A program made the translations under genes and the position numbers. Below are positions 33,508-44,326 of a stretch of DNA of 64,000 nucleotides, one piece after another. Numbering within the stretch: position 1 is the stretch's first letter; every line of letters starts with the position of its first letter. The notes beneath the pieces were generated by a model that had not been told where the DNA came from, searched no databases, and saw nothing but the letters and a program-made list of their open reading frames with translations. This stretch comes from Ilyonectria destructans (taxonomy: Eukaryota; Ascomycota; Sordariomycetes; Hypocreales; Nectriaceae), in the NCBI GenBank assembly GCA_020740775.1, contig JAHEWK010000005.1, positions 744,001 to 808,000 of the forward strand. Direction: 5' to 3'.

Positions 33508-34980
33508 TTGATTTAAGCCTTATTGCTGGCAGTATTTGACTTATATCTACACCAACTTAACTATACACATTATAATCTAGTCCCTGAGGTCTGTTTCTTG
33601 GGAATAGCTTCCAGATATCTGCAAAAGTGCAAGGTTCTATAAGACTAAGCTCGATTAGACGTTAGGATAAATGCCCCTCCTCTCCTCCAGGGTGATGGCA
33701 GCCTTGCCTCTCTATTTCACTTTTCGCCTACTACTCTCGCGTCAATCAGAGTTAATATGGAGCCTTGAGATGTGCTATGAAATTCGGCGGAGACCTGCAG
33801 ATTTCCTCAGCTCTTGGCGAGTTATGAACAGGTTGCTTTGGAAACGGGCCGGGACTTACTCTAGCCACCAAAAACTGCCCCTAGCAAATGAGATTATTTC
33901 GGCTCATAAGCGGCTCCGACTTATGCCTTAAGGGGCGCGCTGGCGGAAGCAAAGAACGGCCATCCACCAGATTCTCAACAATGTTAAGTAGACCATTTAT
34001 CTACCTGTCTAAGACGTCGAGTTGCAAGCTCTCGTCCATAATTTCGCGATCCAACCGCAACGTCAATGGATGAATAAGAATAACTGATCTTGCAGATTTG
34101 GCCTTCGGCCAATTTGTGAAGACGCAAATGTTCTTTTCGGGGCAAGGAATGCAAGGTAATACACCTAAAGATCTAAGGTTTTGTCGTAGCGTATACCGGT
34201 ATGAAAATGCGACTCGACACTGACCGCGGACCCTTGTGAAAATTTGTCATTGTAATAATGCGTTATCCCACTCCTCTAATAAATCTCCCACCTGCTGACT
34301 CTGTTGACCTGGCCAAAAAGGTCACAGGCCTGTTGAGTTAGCTCGTATTGGCTAGTGCCAACCTGCACTCGGGACATGTGGGATATAGATATAGCGTTAC
34401 GATGCTTAACTTATGCCCAATAAGACGCTAATATCCTCTGTCGATTAATCTAATCAGGCATTGTTTATCCATCGCAGAGCTATGAGCACTTTTTTCGTAC
34501 TCTAATCTGATTTATTCTCTCGAATAATTCGGGCCACTGAAAAGAGCCGACAAAGTTGGCTGTGTAGGCTCATCTCATGGTGTCAAATGCCGAACTATGC
34601 GGTGGTGATGCTGTTACCCCTGGTCCTTTTTCGGTATCCCGCATATACTAAAGCAGCTGGTCACTAAGGGGCTGACAAACCACCGTAGCCACTTTTTCAG
34701 CGCAAAGAACGTCCCTCATTTGCTCTGTCTACAATTGAGTTTACGAAGCGCGTTTTGAACAATTTCGCCGACTCGGCGCCGATCACGAAGGCACCCGTCG
34801 GGTCGGGACAACTTACAGAAAACTGCAGCCTGGGTATGACGTCCCATTTAGAATTAAAAAGATGACGAGTTGTATAAGTATCGACTACTCCCAGCGAGTC
34901 TTGGCACTTGGGATCATCAGACATTTTCAAGCAATTCAAACAACTGCTTCATACAAAACAAACAAGCACAAACCATCACC
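33508..34980. other. Intergenic
   Basis: 1.47 kb without a recognised gene. It ends with the promoter of the SMP-30-like gene. Confidence 0.55.
34873..34878 (+). promoter_or_regulatory. TATA-like element upstream of the SMP-30-like gene
   Basis: TATAAG about 108 nt before the ATG at 34981, with a CAAACAACTG-type leader in between. Plausible spacing, not proven. Confidence 0.4.
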
Positions 34981-36012
34981 ATGTTCTCATTCCTCCTCCT
35001 CGCAGCTTCTTTGCCAGCCTTAGTGCTGTCCAAATCCTTCCCTGCGAGAACTCTGGACCAGCTCTCACTGGGTACTTGGTTTGAAAATATCGCCGTTCGC
35101 CCTAATGGGGATCTTCTTGTGACTCAACTGGCGCCCTTCGCTGCTCTCTACACAATCCGGGACCCAGAAGAGTGCCGCAACCATTTGGAAGAGCTCGTCT
35201 CCTTCCCCTCAATCCAAAGCATCTACGGCATCACTCAAGTTCCAACAACCTCTCGCCACCACAAGCCCGAGACATTCATTGTTGTTGGCAGTAACGCCAC
35301 TGGCATCGGTAGCCCCGTTGTTGGTAGTTTTGGAGCCTGGGCCATTGAATTTCACCCTTCGAAGCACGGCGACAAGGTCCAAGTCAGAAAGATCAGCGAA
35401 ATGAGCAAGAAAAGCAGGTTCCTCAACGGTGTGACCTCTATCCCTGGCAGATCCGACGCCATGCTCGTGGCGGACTCTGCCAACGGCTTGGTTGGCCGTC
35501 TCGACTTGAGTTCAGGTATCTTTGACACCTCCGCCTTCGTCTTCCCCGAGATGGCACCTATCAAGGGAAAGGCTCTACCCATTGGAGTTAATGGTATCAA
35601 GGTCTACAATGGGTACCTCTACTGGACTTGGTCCTATGCCGTCTCCATCTACCGCATTGCGATTACACCTGCTGGTCTCCCTGCTAAGCGTGCCAAGCCG
35701 GAGCTTGTGGCAGACTTGTCCAAGGCGGTGAGCTTCCTCGATGACTTTGAGTTCGACACCCATGGCAACATCTATGCAGCAAGCAACTTCGACAACACCG
35801 TTGTCTTCATCAACACGAAGTCTGGCAAGTGGGAGACTGTGGTCGGAGCGGTTGACCAGCTTACTGTAGCTGGCTCTACATCCGTTGCATTTGGTCGCGG
35901 GAAACATGACAAGAACACTCTCTACGTATCCACGTCCGGCGCTCTTGCTAACCCTGTGAACGGCACCAAGACAGAGGGCTCCAAGGTGGTTGCTGTCAAC
36001 ACCAGACCTTAG
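34981..36012 (+). CDS. Secreted SMP-30/gluconolactonase-like beta-propeller protein
   Basis: Single-exon, 343 residues from the ATG at 34981 (CACCATG context). The open frame extends upstream without a convincing start. Residues 1-17 (MFSFLLLAASLPALVLS) are a signal peptide, so the protein is likely secreted. The rest resembles the six-bladed propeller of the SMP-30/gluconolactonase/calcium-dependent phosphotriesterase superfamily: LGTWFENIAVRPNGDLLVTQ, FLNGVTSIPGRSDAMLVADS, NGIKVYNGYLYWT and DDFEFDTHGNIYAASNFDN mark successive blades. Family members are lactonases or strictosidine-synthase-like enzymes, and homologues often sit in fungal metabolite clusters. The actual reaction is unknown; a metal-site assignment is not possible by eye. 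Confidence 0.85.
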   Translation: MFSFLLLAASLPALVLSKSFPARTLDQLSLGTWFENIAVRPNGDLLVTQLAPFAALYTIRDPEECRNHLEELVSFPSIQSIYGITQVPTTSRHHKPETFIVVGSNATGIGSPVVGSFGAWAIEFHPSKHGDKVQVRKISEMSKKSRFLNGVTSIPGRSDAMLVADSANGLVGRLDLSSGIFDTSAFVFPEMAPIKGKALPIGVNGIKVYNGYLYWTWSYAVSIYRIAITPAGLPAKRAKPELVADLSKAVSFLDDFEFDTHGNIYAASNFDNTVVFINTKSGKWETVVGAVDQLTVAGSTSVAFGRGKHDKNTLYVSTSGALANPVNGTKTEGSKVVAVNTRP

Positions 36013-36261
36013 GCCGGTGCAATATTCTGGTCCTGTTTTGCTCGCTTTTGCATGGACCTATTTGTAATATTAAGAAGACGTGACCTGTTAAATGATTTCG
36101 TCAGTGTTCAAATTAGATAGAAATAATCTCCTCTCCTTCTAAACTTCTAAAATATTTAGCTATTTAGTATAGACATTTTATATATAATATTATTTTGGGA
36201 AGTTGTATTGAAACATGTTACAGGAAACAGACACGAGTATTCTTACTAAAATAGATAGAAT
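36013..36261. other. AT-rich 3' flank of the SMP-30-like gene
   Basis: Short AT-rich spacer, no element recognised. Confidence 0.5.
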
Positions 36262-36640
36262 GGCTCATGCGAGGCTTGCGGCGAGAGCTTGGCGAGCCCT
36301 CGGCGTCGGTCTTGAGGAGCAGTTTGACCACTTCCACCTCTCCCGCTGCTGCTGCTAAATGTAAGGCAGTTCGGCGTTATTGTCCCGCAGCTATTTATTC
36401 GCACCTGGCCATAGAGACCCAGAATACGTTGATATGTCCCTTGTGTGCAGCCCAGAGGAGCGGCGGCTTTCCGAAGGATTCAAGAAGGTCAATAGCCGCT
36501 CCTGGCTCGATCAACGAGCTCACCACAGGTTGATGGCCATTTATTGCTGCACCACTACGCTATACAATTACATCACTGCCCTGTGCGTCGATTTCTGCGC
36601 CTTCTCGGAGGAGACGGCAACGGCTTTTTATCGCCGAATG
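36262..36640 (-). pseudogene. Ankyrin-repeat gene relic
   Basis: On the minus strand, three to four consecutive ankyrin repeats can be read: LREGAEIDAQGSD, then INGHQPVVSSLIEPGAAIDL, then GKPPLLWAAHKGHINVFWV, then RTALHLAAAAGEVEVVKLLL. These have the TALHLAA and LLL-x-GA signatures. In-frame stops interrupt the stretch (for example after MARCE and after AAGQ) and at least one frame change is needed between repeats. It is the remnant of an ankyrin protein, a common C-terminal sensor of fungal NLRs, but no NACHT domain adjoins it. Confidence 0.8.
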
Positions 36641-37345
36641 TTCCCTTTAGTCTCACCCCTTTTACCTCAGCTGGAAGTACGATATCCTGGAACTCGACGC
36701 GACAAAAGTTTGCTTGGGCACATCACACTGGGTGCATCCCCTTACCAATTGAAAACTCGCCTTGGTCCCAGGGCAGCTTCGTTCATAGCAAGCAGATAGC
36801 AGGGACACCATACAGAATGTATGAGAGCGGCAATTGCTGAACCAAAACTAGCGTGTGCGAGAGAGCGCGTGATGAGAATCTAGGAATTGGAATATAAGAT
36901 AAGCTGACTATCTCAGCCCGCCATGTGCGGTGACTGATTCGCCATGCATGCTGGGAACAGAAATGCCCTCACATAAACCTGGGCAGCCACATTGTTGCTC
37001 GTTACACTCGCCAAGCTGCAGGACGAAGGTCTCGAATTCTACACTGCAGTGATGGGCAGTCTTCCAACCCACAGATCGTCACTTCCTGGTCTTTGTTGGG
37101 GAGTACAGAGCTTGTTGGAATTCAAGGGGGTTCGGATCATAGATTATCCGATCCGTAGCTTCGTGTCATATACATAGCAGACGCGAATAACGCGTCTGAT
37201 TTTACTCTCCTCAATCAACAATTCAACCTCAATATCACCCTTTTAATAGAGCTAACAGCAACACTGCTCGGCATTGCGCCCAGCCGCAAAGCCAGAAAAA
37301 GACGGCCAGACGTTCAGTGTTGCTAATAATATGGCAGTAAAGTAG

Positions 37346-37404
37346 TATATTGCAATATAACCCATATGATATGGGCTTTCTCATATTGTGACAACATAAT
37401 ATGA
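37346..37404. repeat. Cluster of three adjacent palindromes
   Basis: TATATTGCAATATA (37346-37359, perfect), CCCATATGATATGGG (37361-37375, perfect around a central G) and TCATATT...AATATGA (37381-37387 with 37398-37404, 10-nt loop) lie head to tail in 59 bp. Confidence 0.75.
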
Positions 37405-37541
37405 ATGTTTTAATATTACTAGAAGACCTCTGTTACGTCGAGAAGTACACCTCAGAGAACATGACCTGGCTCTCGGATTAGGACGTGGTTAGAGTATACC
37501 GCTTCGATCCTGGCCCTGGGTAGGACAACTTCGATCGTCTA

Positions 37542-37874
37542 GTGAATAACGACATTCGAAGCCTGGCGTACGAGCTTTTTGCCTACCTTCTCCCACTCAA
37601 CTACTTTTCCGAGACTGGAGCCCAGACTACTCCTCTACAACTAAGCGACCAGTTACCCGAGGGGTATCATGGACCTAGTATCATGTTACTAAGAGGGAGA
37701 GGTGTTACATTCAACAGGGAGTATGACGACCCTCGTTATCTTGAGCTTCTTCGAGAGCCTCATCGATCTGCTGCCCAGCAGATAGTGTGGAGACAGGCTG
37801 GTACAGTGGAGGTTATTGGGGAACCTTGCATTGCTGGAGGGAAAAGAGAGGTTGGAGAACGAGTCTGCCAGTGA
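37542..37874 (+). other. Unrecognised open reading frame, possibly a relic
   Basis: 110-residue frame (begins at a non-ATG codon in this reading) containing YELFAYLLPLNYFSETG and LREPHRSAAQQIVWRQAG. Similar-looking coding texture continues upstream (YVEKYTSENMTWLSD then a stop) and downstream in other frames, so it may be part of a decayed, perhaps transposon-derived gene. I cannot assign a family. Confidence 0.3.
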
Positions 37875-38408
37875 AAGCGAAGAGCAAATGGAGGAAAGCG
37901 AACAAATCTAGCAAAGCCAGCAAAGCAACGTCTAGGATGGAACCTTGCACAAAGTCAAATTGCAAGAGCAAACAGAGACTCCGAGGCCTCGGGAGCACTG
38001 TGGATTCAATTACAGAACAGCGTGGTGACTGGTCAGAGGATTGGGATTCCCGTAGGTGGACGTGACCAAAGAGTGCTGGGTTATATTTGAGTACGGAAGA
38101 GAATATACAATCTCTGCGCGCTTGTTTGTAGGATCGGTACTTTTCCTAGTCATGGTAAAAAATACCGCAGGCCAATGTTTGGGCTAGTTCATCCACATCA
38201 CTCTATCCTCTCTAAACTCAAACAGTTACGAATCGGAAGCCTGTAGGGTAGCTGAATTGACCGCAACGGCTGTTAGGTAACATTACTAATTGTCGCTCAC
38301 TAAGATGCCAAGAATCTCGGATGAATTTCAACGGCGGCTTACTTTGATGAATAATCAAAGGTTGGTCAAACACGGTGTTGGGCATTCTGTTGGTAAGATT
38401 CAGGATCA

Positions 38409-38415
38409 TATAAAT
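38409..38415 (+). promoter_or_regulatory. TATA box upstream of the PhzF-like gene
   Basis: TATAAAT about 120 nt before the ATG at 38536, followed by a T-rich leader. Confidence 0.45.
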
Positions 38416-38535
38416 TCGCGCCGCTGCAAAAGTGAAAAGTCATTATCCTGGGTCGTCCATCATTCATGAGTCTAATCTCCATCAACCCCCATACTTTTTT
38501 TTATTAAATCACTCTAAAATTTCACCATTCTGATA

Positions 38536-39570
38536 ATGACCTCCGTCCAGTTCACAACCGTGGATGTCTTCTCCAAGACACCCTATAAAGGAAATCCCCT
38601 CGCTGTCGTGAATGATTTAGAGGGCCTACTCAGCGAGACCCAGATGAAGCTCATAACCCGCCAATTCAACCTCTCGGAAACGACCTTCTTTTCGCAGCCA
38701 ACATTACTAGGAGCCACGTACATGTTGCGCTCATTCCTTCCTGATGGGAGAGAGGTATTCGGGGTTGGTCACAACATCTTGGGTGCTTGGTGGTTTTTGG
38801 CGCAAGGCGGATTCCTCGACTTTTCGAAGGCCCAAGCAACCCGGGATTTAGGCACCGAAGAAGAGTTTGTGTTTTCCCAGGAACTTGGAGGATCAGTTAC
38901 TCCCGTCAAAATCCGCCGGCTAAAAGAGTCTGCTACGCAAGTTCCCGAATTTTCCGTCTCCATCACGCAGGCGACACCGGAAGCTCATGGACAACACCCG
39001 GACCTGGCGTCACTTGCTGCGAGTGTCGGCATCCGAGCAGATGAGATTGGGTTTCTTCTTGGCGATGACGACAAGAAGACCTGGGCAATTGAACCACGTG
39101 TCATGTCAACATCCACTACCTACCATCTTCTTGTCCCAATTTCATCCATCGCTGCTCTAGAACGAGCAACTATCCAAAAGGGCAAACTTCTTCAACAGCT
39201 CAACCTAGTGGACGAACGCGCTTATGGGATATATTTGTTCACCAAAGAGGAACCTGGCACTGCAAATGCTGGGAAGAATGGCTATCGCGCAAGGTTCTTT
39301 AGTCCTGGGATGTCATCTGAGGATCCTGCCACTGGTAGTGCAGCGGGACCACTTTCTGTGTTATTGCACCAAGAAGGTTACCTTGGCTTTGAGGGGTGTA
39401 ACACAATTGAAGTTTGGCAGGGTCATCAAGTTGGGCGGTATTGCGTCATTCAAGTTGAATTGTCTCAAGGAGGCTCTGGGGCAGGGGGTATTGTGGTGGA
39501 TATTATTGGCACTGCGGTGAAAATTTCCGAGGGCAGTCTCGTCGTTCCAGAAGCCTCGGTACGATTTTGA
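38536..39570 (+). CDS. PhzF-family isomerase/epimerase-like protein
   Basis: Single-exon, 344 residues, close to the usual fungal PhzF-like length. PhzF folds are double hotdog-like diaminopimelate-epimerase relatives; bacterial PhzF isomerises DHHA in phenazine synthesis, but fungal members have largely unknown substrates. Visible: TVDVFSKTPYKGNPLAVV at the start, the SET motif with the presumed general acid/base Glu48 (FNLSETTFF; Glu45 in the bacterial enzyme), the GVGHNILGAWW segment, and the second-lobe signature SSEDPATGSAAGPL (Glu262 on). All key residues are in place, so it is likely active. Neighbours are an SMP-30-like gene, regulators and an SDR; this mix suggests a small-molecule pathway (inference). 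Confidence 0.94.
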   Translation: MTSVQFTTVDVFSKTPYKGNPLAVVNDLEGLLSETQMKLITRQFNLSETTFFSQPTLLGATYMLRSFLPDGREVFGVGHNILGAWWFLAQGGFLDFSKAQATRDLGTEEEFVFSQELGGSVTPVKIRRLKESATQVPEFSVSITQATPEAHGQHPDLASLAASVGIRADEIGFLLGDDDKKTWAIEPRVMSTSTTYHLLVPISSIAALERATIQKGKLLQQLNLVDERAYGIYLFTKEEPGTANAGKNGYRARFFSPGMSSEDPATGSAAGPLSVLLHQEGYLGFEGCNTIEVWQGHQVGRYCVIQVELSQGGSGAGGIVVDIIGTAVKISEGSLVVPEASVRF

Positions 39571-39937
39571 TGTCGTCTAGGAGGTGCCGGTTTGTCGATG
39601 CCGCAAGGGAGTCATCTAAGCTTGTCCTATGCCTGATTCCTGAATATGAAGGATTTGCGATCAATAACACATTGCTTGTGGATGCACCCCCAGCGGTGAT
39701 ATCCTGTGTCTCTAAAAATCCGCATTGTACAACAAATCCCCAATCTACATCCAGAGCTCCAACAACTGACAAGCAATTGATGCTGCGAAAGAGCTGATGT
39801 AAGCCAAGGTGAGGATGGGGCAGTGCAGATTATAAATAGCTAGCCGAAGTTGAGCCAGCGAGCTAGGGCTCCTAGGAGTACGAGGCAACGGGAGCCTCGT
39901 CTCAAGATGCAAAACATCTAACTTCTTTCCAATCACT
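39571..39937. other. Intergenic
   Basis: Spacer between the PhzF-like gene and the damaged regulator. Nothing recognised. Confidence 0.5.
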
Positions 39938-41845
39938 ATGACCAAAGTCAAACCCCACCAGCGCAAAAGGGCGTGGGCACCCAAGAGCCGGTCTGGCTGT
40001 ACGACGTCTAGGTAAGTCGCTCGAAACTCGGCATGCGCGCCTGAATTGGCTGCGAACTCTCCCTAACAACGGCATAGAGGTACTTGTGAATCCTGCCTCA
40101 GTGTCCTTGGCCCCCATGATCGCCATCGACACGATCCGCGACTTCCGGACTGACTTGACGTCACGTAGTGCGACGTGTAAAATGCGACGAGACTGTGCCC
40201 ATCTGTTTAAAATGTAGGTGACAAGAAGCAACCGGCACTGCTACTCTTCTCACACACCATAGGCTCTCGGGGCGGCTTCAAGTGTGACGGGGTATCATTT
40301 GGCGGCGGCCGCGCGCCTCATGATGGGCTAGTGCTGATACAGAACCCGTTATCGTCTCTCGCGCTCCTCAGCTCTGGGGAAGATGCTAGGGCTTTTGACT
40401 TCTTCCAGGCGAATGGCATTTCCATGCTCTCCAACGGTTTCGGCTGCGATTTCTGGGAGAGGCTCGTCATCCAGACAGCCCACGCCAACCCCGGCATCTT
40501 TCGCTCCATTATTGCCTTGAGCACCTTGCTGGAGGACTTGACGAAATGGCAGATGAACTGGGGCGCAGGACTTCGGGCCCCTATGAACGAGAAGACCAAG
40601 CTGGCGCTTAAACATTACGGATTGGCCTTGCGACAACTTTCAAGCCACCTTCAGGGCTCAGAGTCGATGAATGTTATTTCGCTGACTTCGTGCCTGCTTT
40701 TCTCTTGCATTGAGGTTGGTGCCAACATCCCTGAAGAAGCCTTGAGATTTTGATTCGCTGACTCGACAGTGCAGGCTCTTATTGGAAACATACCAAGTTC
40801 AGCGAGCTTGGCAAATAATGGGTTGAGGATTCTGTGTCAGGCCGAGTCTGAAAATATTGACATCGAGTCCCATAGCTCTCTACGAAGTTTTTGGTCGGTA
40901 TTCATGCAAGCGGATTCGCTTTTTGTCCAGGTTAGTCAGTCTGCATTTCTCAATTTGGTCAACAATCTCAAGGCCCCCCAGATGCAACGCATTCGCGCAC
41001 CGGAATATCAACCGCCTTTCATTTCCCGACCTTTTCACACAATGCCCTCCTCCTTCTCCAATCTACGCGAGGCGACCTACTATCTCAATGCCTTGGTCAA
41101 CATGTCCAAGCGCCAGGGTAGCGCCACTGGGGATCCGACCGCCAGGCCTCGAAACCTCGAAGCATGCCGTGTACTCTTTGTGCAGTGGAACTCTGCATTC
41201 CATCAGCTGGTGCATCATATCAAGCCTGGGGACGAGGCCGAGAGACGAAGGTTATGCCTTTGTCATGTTTGGAGGCTGGACACTCGCCTCACTTTATATG
41301 GACCCCAAGAGGGAGCACCTGAAGTGGAGTGGGACAAGCACGAGCAGTCATTCAGCGAGCTACTAAAGCATGCCTCCACGCTTAGTGAGTTGGACTCTAG
41401 AAGTCATGACGACAATTTGGCGTCCTTTTCGCTAGGCGGCGGTATCTTTTTCCCCATTGCCCAACTCGGCTTCAGGTGTCGAGATCCAAGGATGCGCAGG
41501 TCTGCCATGTCCCTCCTCTTCCGCCACTCTCAGGCCGAAGGGCCCCTCTTGGGGCCAATAGCCGCACGATTCATTCAGAAGGTTGTGGCCATTGAGGAAC
41601 ATGGTCTGGGCCGAGTGTTGACGAGCGCCGATGTGCCTGAATCGGCACGCGTAAACTCCTTCTCTGCACGACTCCGCGGCAAAGGGAATGGGGCCGAGGT
41701 TTCATACTCACGGCTGGATCCGATCACCGGGGTTCGAGTCACTGTGTATGACGTCGTGTCAGGAGCCTCGGGCCTCCGGACGGGTATGGAGCAATGCCGG
41801 GTCTCTCCAAACGACGACGTCGACGCCACTGTCATTGGCACCTGA
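39938..41845 (+). pseudogene. Zn2Cys6 transcription factor with a damaged zinc cluster
   Basis: Fungal binuclear-cluster regulator. The start MTKVKPHQRKRAWAPKSRSG leads to CTTSR where CTTCR is expected: the second zinc ligand is Ser (codon TCT). The next cluster piece RRVKCDETVPICLKC and the last GGFKCDG are readable, but neither can be joined in frame through the available introns (39938 exon to about 40170, and about 40210-40256), and an extra G seems present in CGGGGCGG near 40266. From 40331 the body is open: exons to 40714 and 40775-41845 around a 60-nt intron, giving the long helical regulatory region (FDFFQANGISML, FWERLVIQTAHANP, LTSCLLFSCIE). The body is well preserved, so the loss may be recent. 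A different, undetected first exon would change this view. Confidence 0.68.
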
Positions 41846-41883
41846 ATATCTGGACACAGTTACTATGCCCTCGTCGTTCTTAG

Positions 41884-42831
41884 TGGCCACCGGCCCCATG
41901 GCACCACAACACTTCCGAATGGTCCGACTACTACGAACTGCAACACGTTGAGGGCCTGACCAAGTTTTTCGATCACCATCTCAAGGGCAAGTCCAACGAC
42001 TGGGAGTCCACTCCCCGTGTCAGAATCTCTGTTCTGGATCCTAGCGGTGAAGATACTGTTGACCGCGTTGTCTCGGATTGGCCAGTCTCAGGGCTCACAA
42101 ACAAGACGTTGCACTTACACGCTGATGGAAAACTTGAGGACGACAAATCTTCTACTGAGGGCTCCATGTCCCACGATGTAGAGCTGCAGCCAGGTGGCAT
42201 CACGCTCAATTATACGGTCCCGCAACTCTTCGAAATCACCGGGTACATGAAACTCCGGCTTTGGGTATCGAGTACCGGCTCTTCTAACCCTGATCTCGTC
42301 GTAACGGTAGAGAAACGCTTCGCCAATGGCTCCGTCATAGCTGGCAGTGGCGGCACCGAAACGAGCAACACCAACTCTGCCACGGGCAAATTGCGTGTAT
42401 CCCACCGTGCCTTGGACCCAAGCCGATCCATGGCTTTTGAACCGTACCACCTTCACGACCGCGAGGAACTTTTAGACGAGAGACAGATCGTGTCTGTGGA
42501 AATTGGCCTGTGGCCCATGGCGCTGCGCTTCCACCCTGGTGAGCGGCTCGCATTGACGATTGCACCTTGAGCCATCCCATCTCCCCAGGCTGATGCTGGC
42601 TTTGGGACGGGCATTGTGCCTGTTCCGAAAAGTGGCCGCACGTTTGTCCCCGGCACGGATGTCTCCATTGTCGAGTTGGGCGGAGCGATGGATTCAAACC
42701 CCGAGTTTGTAAACGCGCAACGCAGTGATGCACGGCTGAGTAGGAACAACGGAACCAACTTGATTCACGTCGGGGGTAGATATGACAGCTACTTGCTCAT
42801 GCCAGTCAATATGACGAGCTCAGGTAAGACG
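41884..42831 (+). pseudogene. CocE/NonD-type hydrolase (X-Pro dipeptidyl-peptidase family) C-terminal relic
   Basis: Open from just after a stop at 41881-41883. It reads WHHNTSEWSDYYELQHVE, FFDHHLKGKSNDW and TPRVRISVLDPSGEDTVDRV, then the jelly-roll PepX_C domain to GERLALTIAP. A TGA at 42568-42570 interrupts the frame, and the same frame then continues with GFGTGIVPVPKSGRTFVPG and NNGTNLIHVGGRYDSYLL, the expected end of the family. The catalytic alpha/beta-hydrolase half with the nucleophile Ser is absent. Two lesions, truncation and stop, make it dead. It begins about 40 nt after the end of the damaged regulator. Confidence 0.82.
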
Positions 42832-43301
42832 AAAAATGCGGCTTCAGCACGAGACAAAACTGTACTGGTACCATTGCGTAGGCTTGCAGCAGCCGAGTAG
42901 GGGCGAAGTTGGTTTTAAAACGAACTTTTGAGTAGCAGATGAATAACATTTCAAGTTTTATTCATATAGTTGCCTAGTAATTCAACCTTCTAGTGATTTG
43001 TCGTCATTCCAATCGCGTGGGTGCAGCGTGCGATAACTTCAGTGTCCATTACCACTACGAGACGGGAAACTGAGCCGAGAACAGCAGCTACACAAGTGTC
43101 GGTGTTTCGCGTCTATTGTAGCCGAGAGTTCGGCTCAACTTCCCATTATTGGCGCAGTTCAAATCGACCACTAAAATGTGGACACAAATACAGCTCTGGC
43201 CAAAGCCACCTGACGGAGCAGAGTCTGGTGAAGAGCGGGGCACGATTGTCAAAGAATGAATGTTACAAAATGGCTCATTTTGAAGCCGTCGTCATGGGGA
43301 G
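42832..43301. other. Intergenic
   Basis: Spacer between the CocE relic and the SDR stop; no element recognised. Confidence 0.5.
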
Positions 43302-44326
43302 CTACTTCTGTTGACCACCCCAGATATCATCCTTACCCAGCCAATCCCACACCATCTCGTCACCCTTTTCTGCATTGCTCGTGATAATCCCCTTCTCTGG
43401 GCTCATATCTGGGCCCGGGTCATTCATGACCGGCACCTGTCGCGTGTGGTCTTTCCCGACTTCCAGAATTGTGCCGCCAACGTGTTCGTCGCTTTCCACA
43501 CAGCTGAGCATGGCCTGAGCGACCTCTTGCGGAGTGACCCAGCCGTCTCGTGTTTGGTCGACGTTGATTAGCTTCTCGGGATTCTCTGTCCATAGTGGTG
43601 TCCGGACTACGCCAGGCGCCACAGCGTTGACCCGAATACCGGCGGAAGAGTCCAGTGGAGCAAGGCATCGAACAAAGCCGGTGACTGCGAATTTAGATGC
43701 ACCGTACATGGGCGCTCTGAAAACCGGGAGATATCCAGCAACAGAGGCGATGTGAATAACGCGCTTCGGGTTCTCGACAGATGCCTTGGCTGGGACAGGA
43801 TGAGCTGAGTCCGGGGCGGCTTTAGGGTGTAGCCAGTGGGACATTGCCATCTGGGTTGCGCGAATGGGATGCGTTAGGTTGATGTCCAGAAGCTTGTAGT
43901 GTCCAGCATCAATCTCATCTTTACTCTCCCCCGACCCCGGTGGGTGCCAGAAGCTGGACCAATGTGGCTCGTAAACTCCCGCTCCGGGGCAGACAATATC
44001 GAATCTGCCAAACTCGGAGAGTGCAGTTTCGAACATACCACTCAGGTCGGGCCATGAAGTTACATCAGTTTTTACAAAGACTGCTCGCGGGGTCGTATCC
44101 TTGTGTTGAGAAACAACCTCCTGGGCTTCTGGCCGGAGCGACAAATCTGCAAAAACGACGTTGCAGCCTCGCGACAGCAGGAGTTCAGCAAATGCCAAAT
44201 TGATACCTGTAGATGTTAGACTCAATGGTGTATTAGCGGAGGATGTTACAGTGGCTCACCTGAACCAGCACCAGTAATGATGGCGGTCTTGCCAGAGACA
44301 GAAAATGGCACGGCGGAAGCAGCCAT
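43302..44326 (-). CDS. Short-chain dehydrogenase/reductase, 15-PGDH-like
   Basis: Two exons on the minus strand, 44260-44326 and 43302-44206, with a 53-nt intron, 323 residues. The cofactor motif reads TGAGSGIN (18-25), the last Gly replaced by Asn as seen in many fungal 15-hydroxyprostaglandin-dehydrogenase-like SDRs. The NNAG-equivalent is CPGAG. Catalytic residues are in place: IASVAGY then YGASK. The sequence VAPGVVRTPLW follows. A TATATA-type box lies about 70 nt upstream of the ATG (44394-44401 on the plus strand). Substrate unknown. It is divergent from the intact Zn2Cys6 regulator at 44716, which may control it (inference). Confidence 0.93.

Larger units (their letters stand above)
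36641..38535. other. Intergenic, AT-rich, with palindromes and an unrecognised ORF
   Basis: Mostly AT-rich and gene-poor. Contains the palindrome cluster at 37346-37404 and the open frame at 37542-37874, and ends with the PhzF promoter. Confidence 0.55.
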
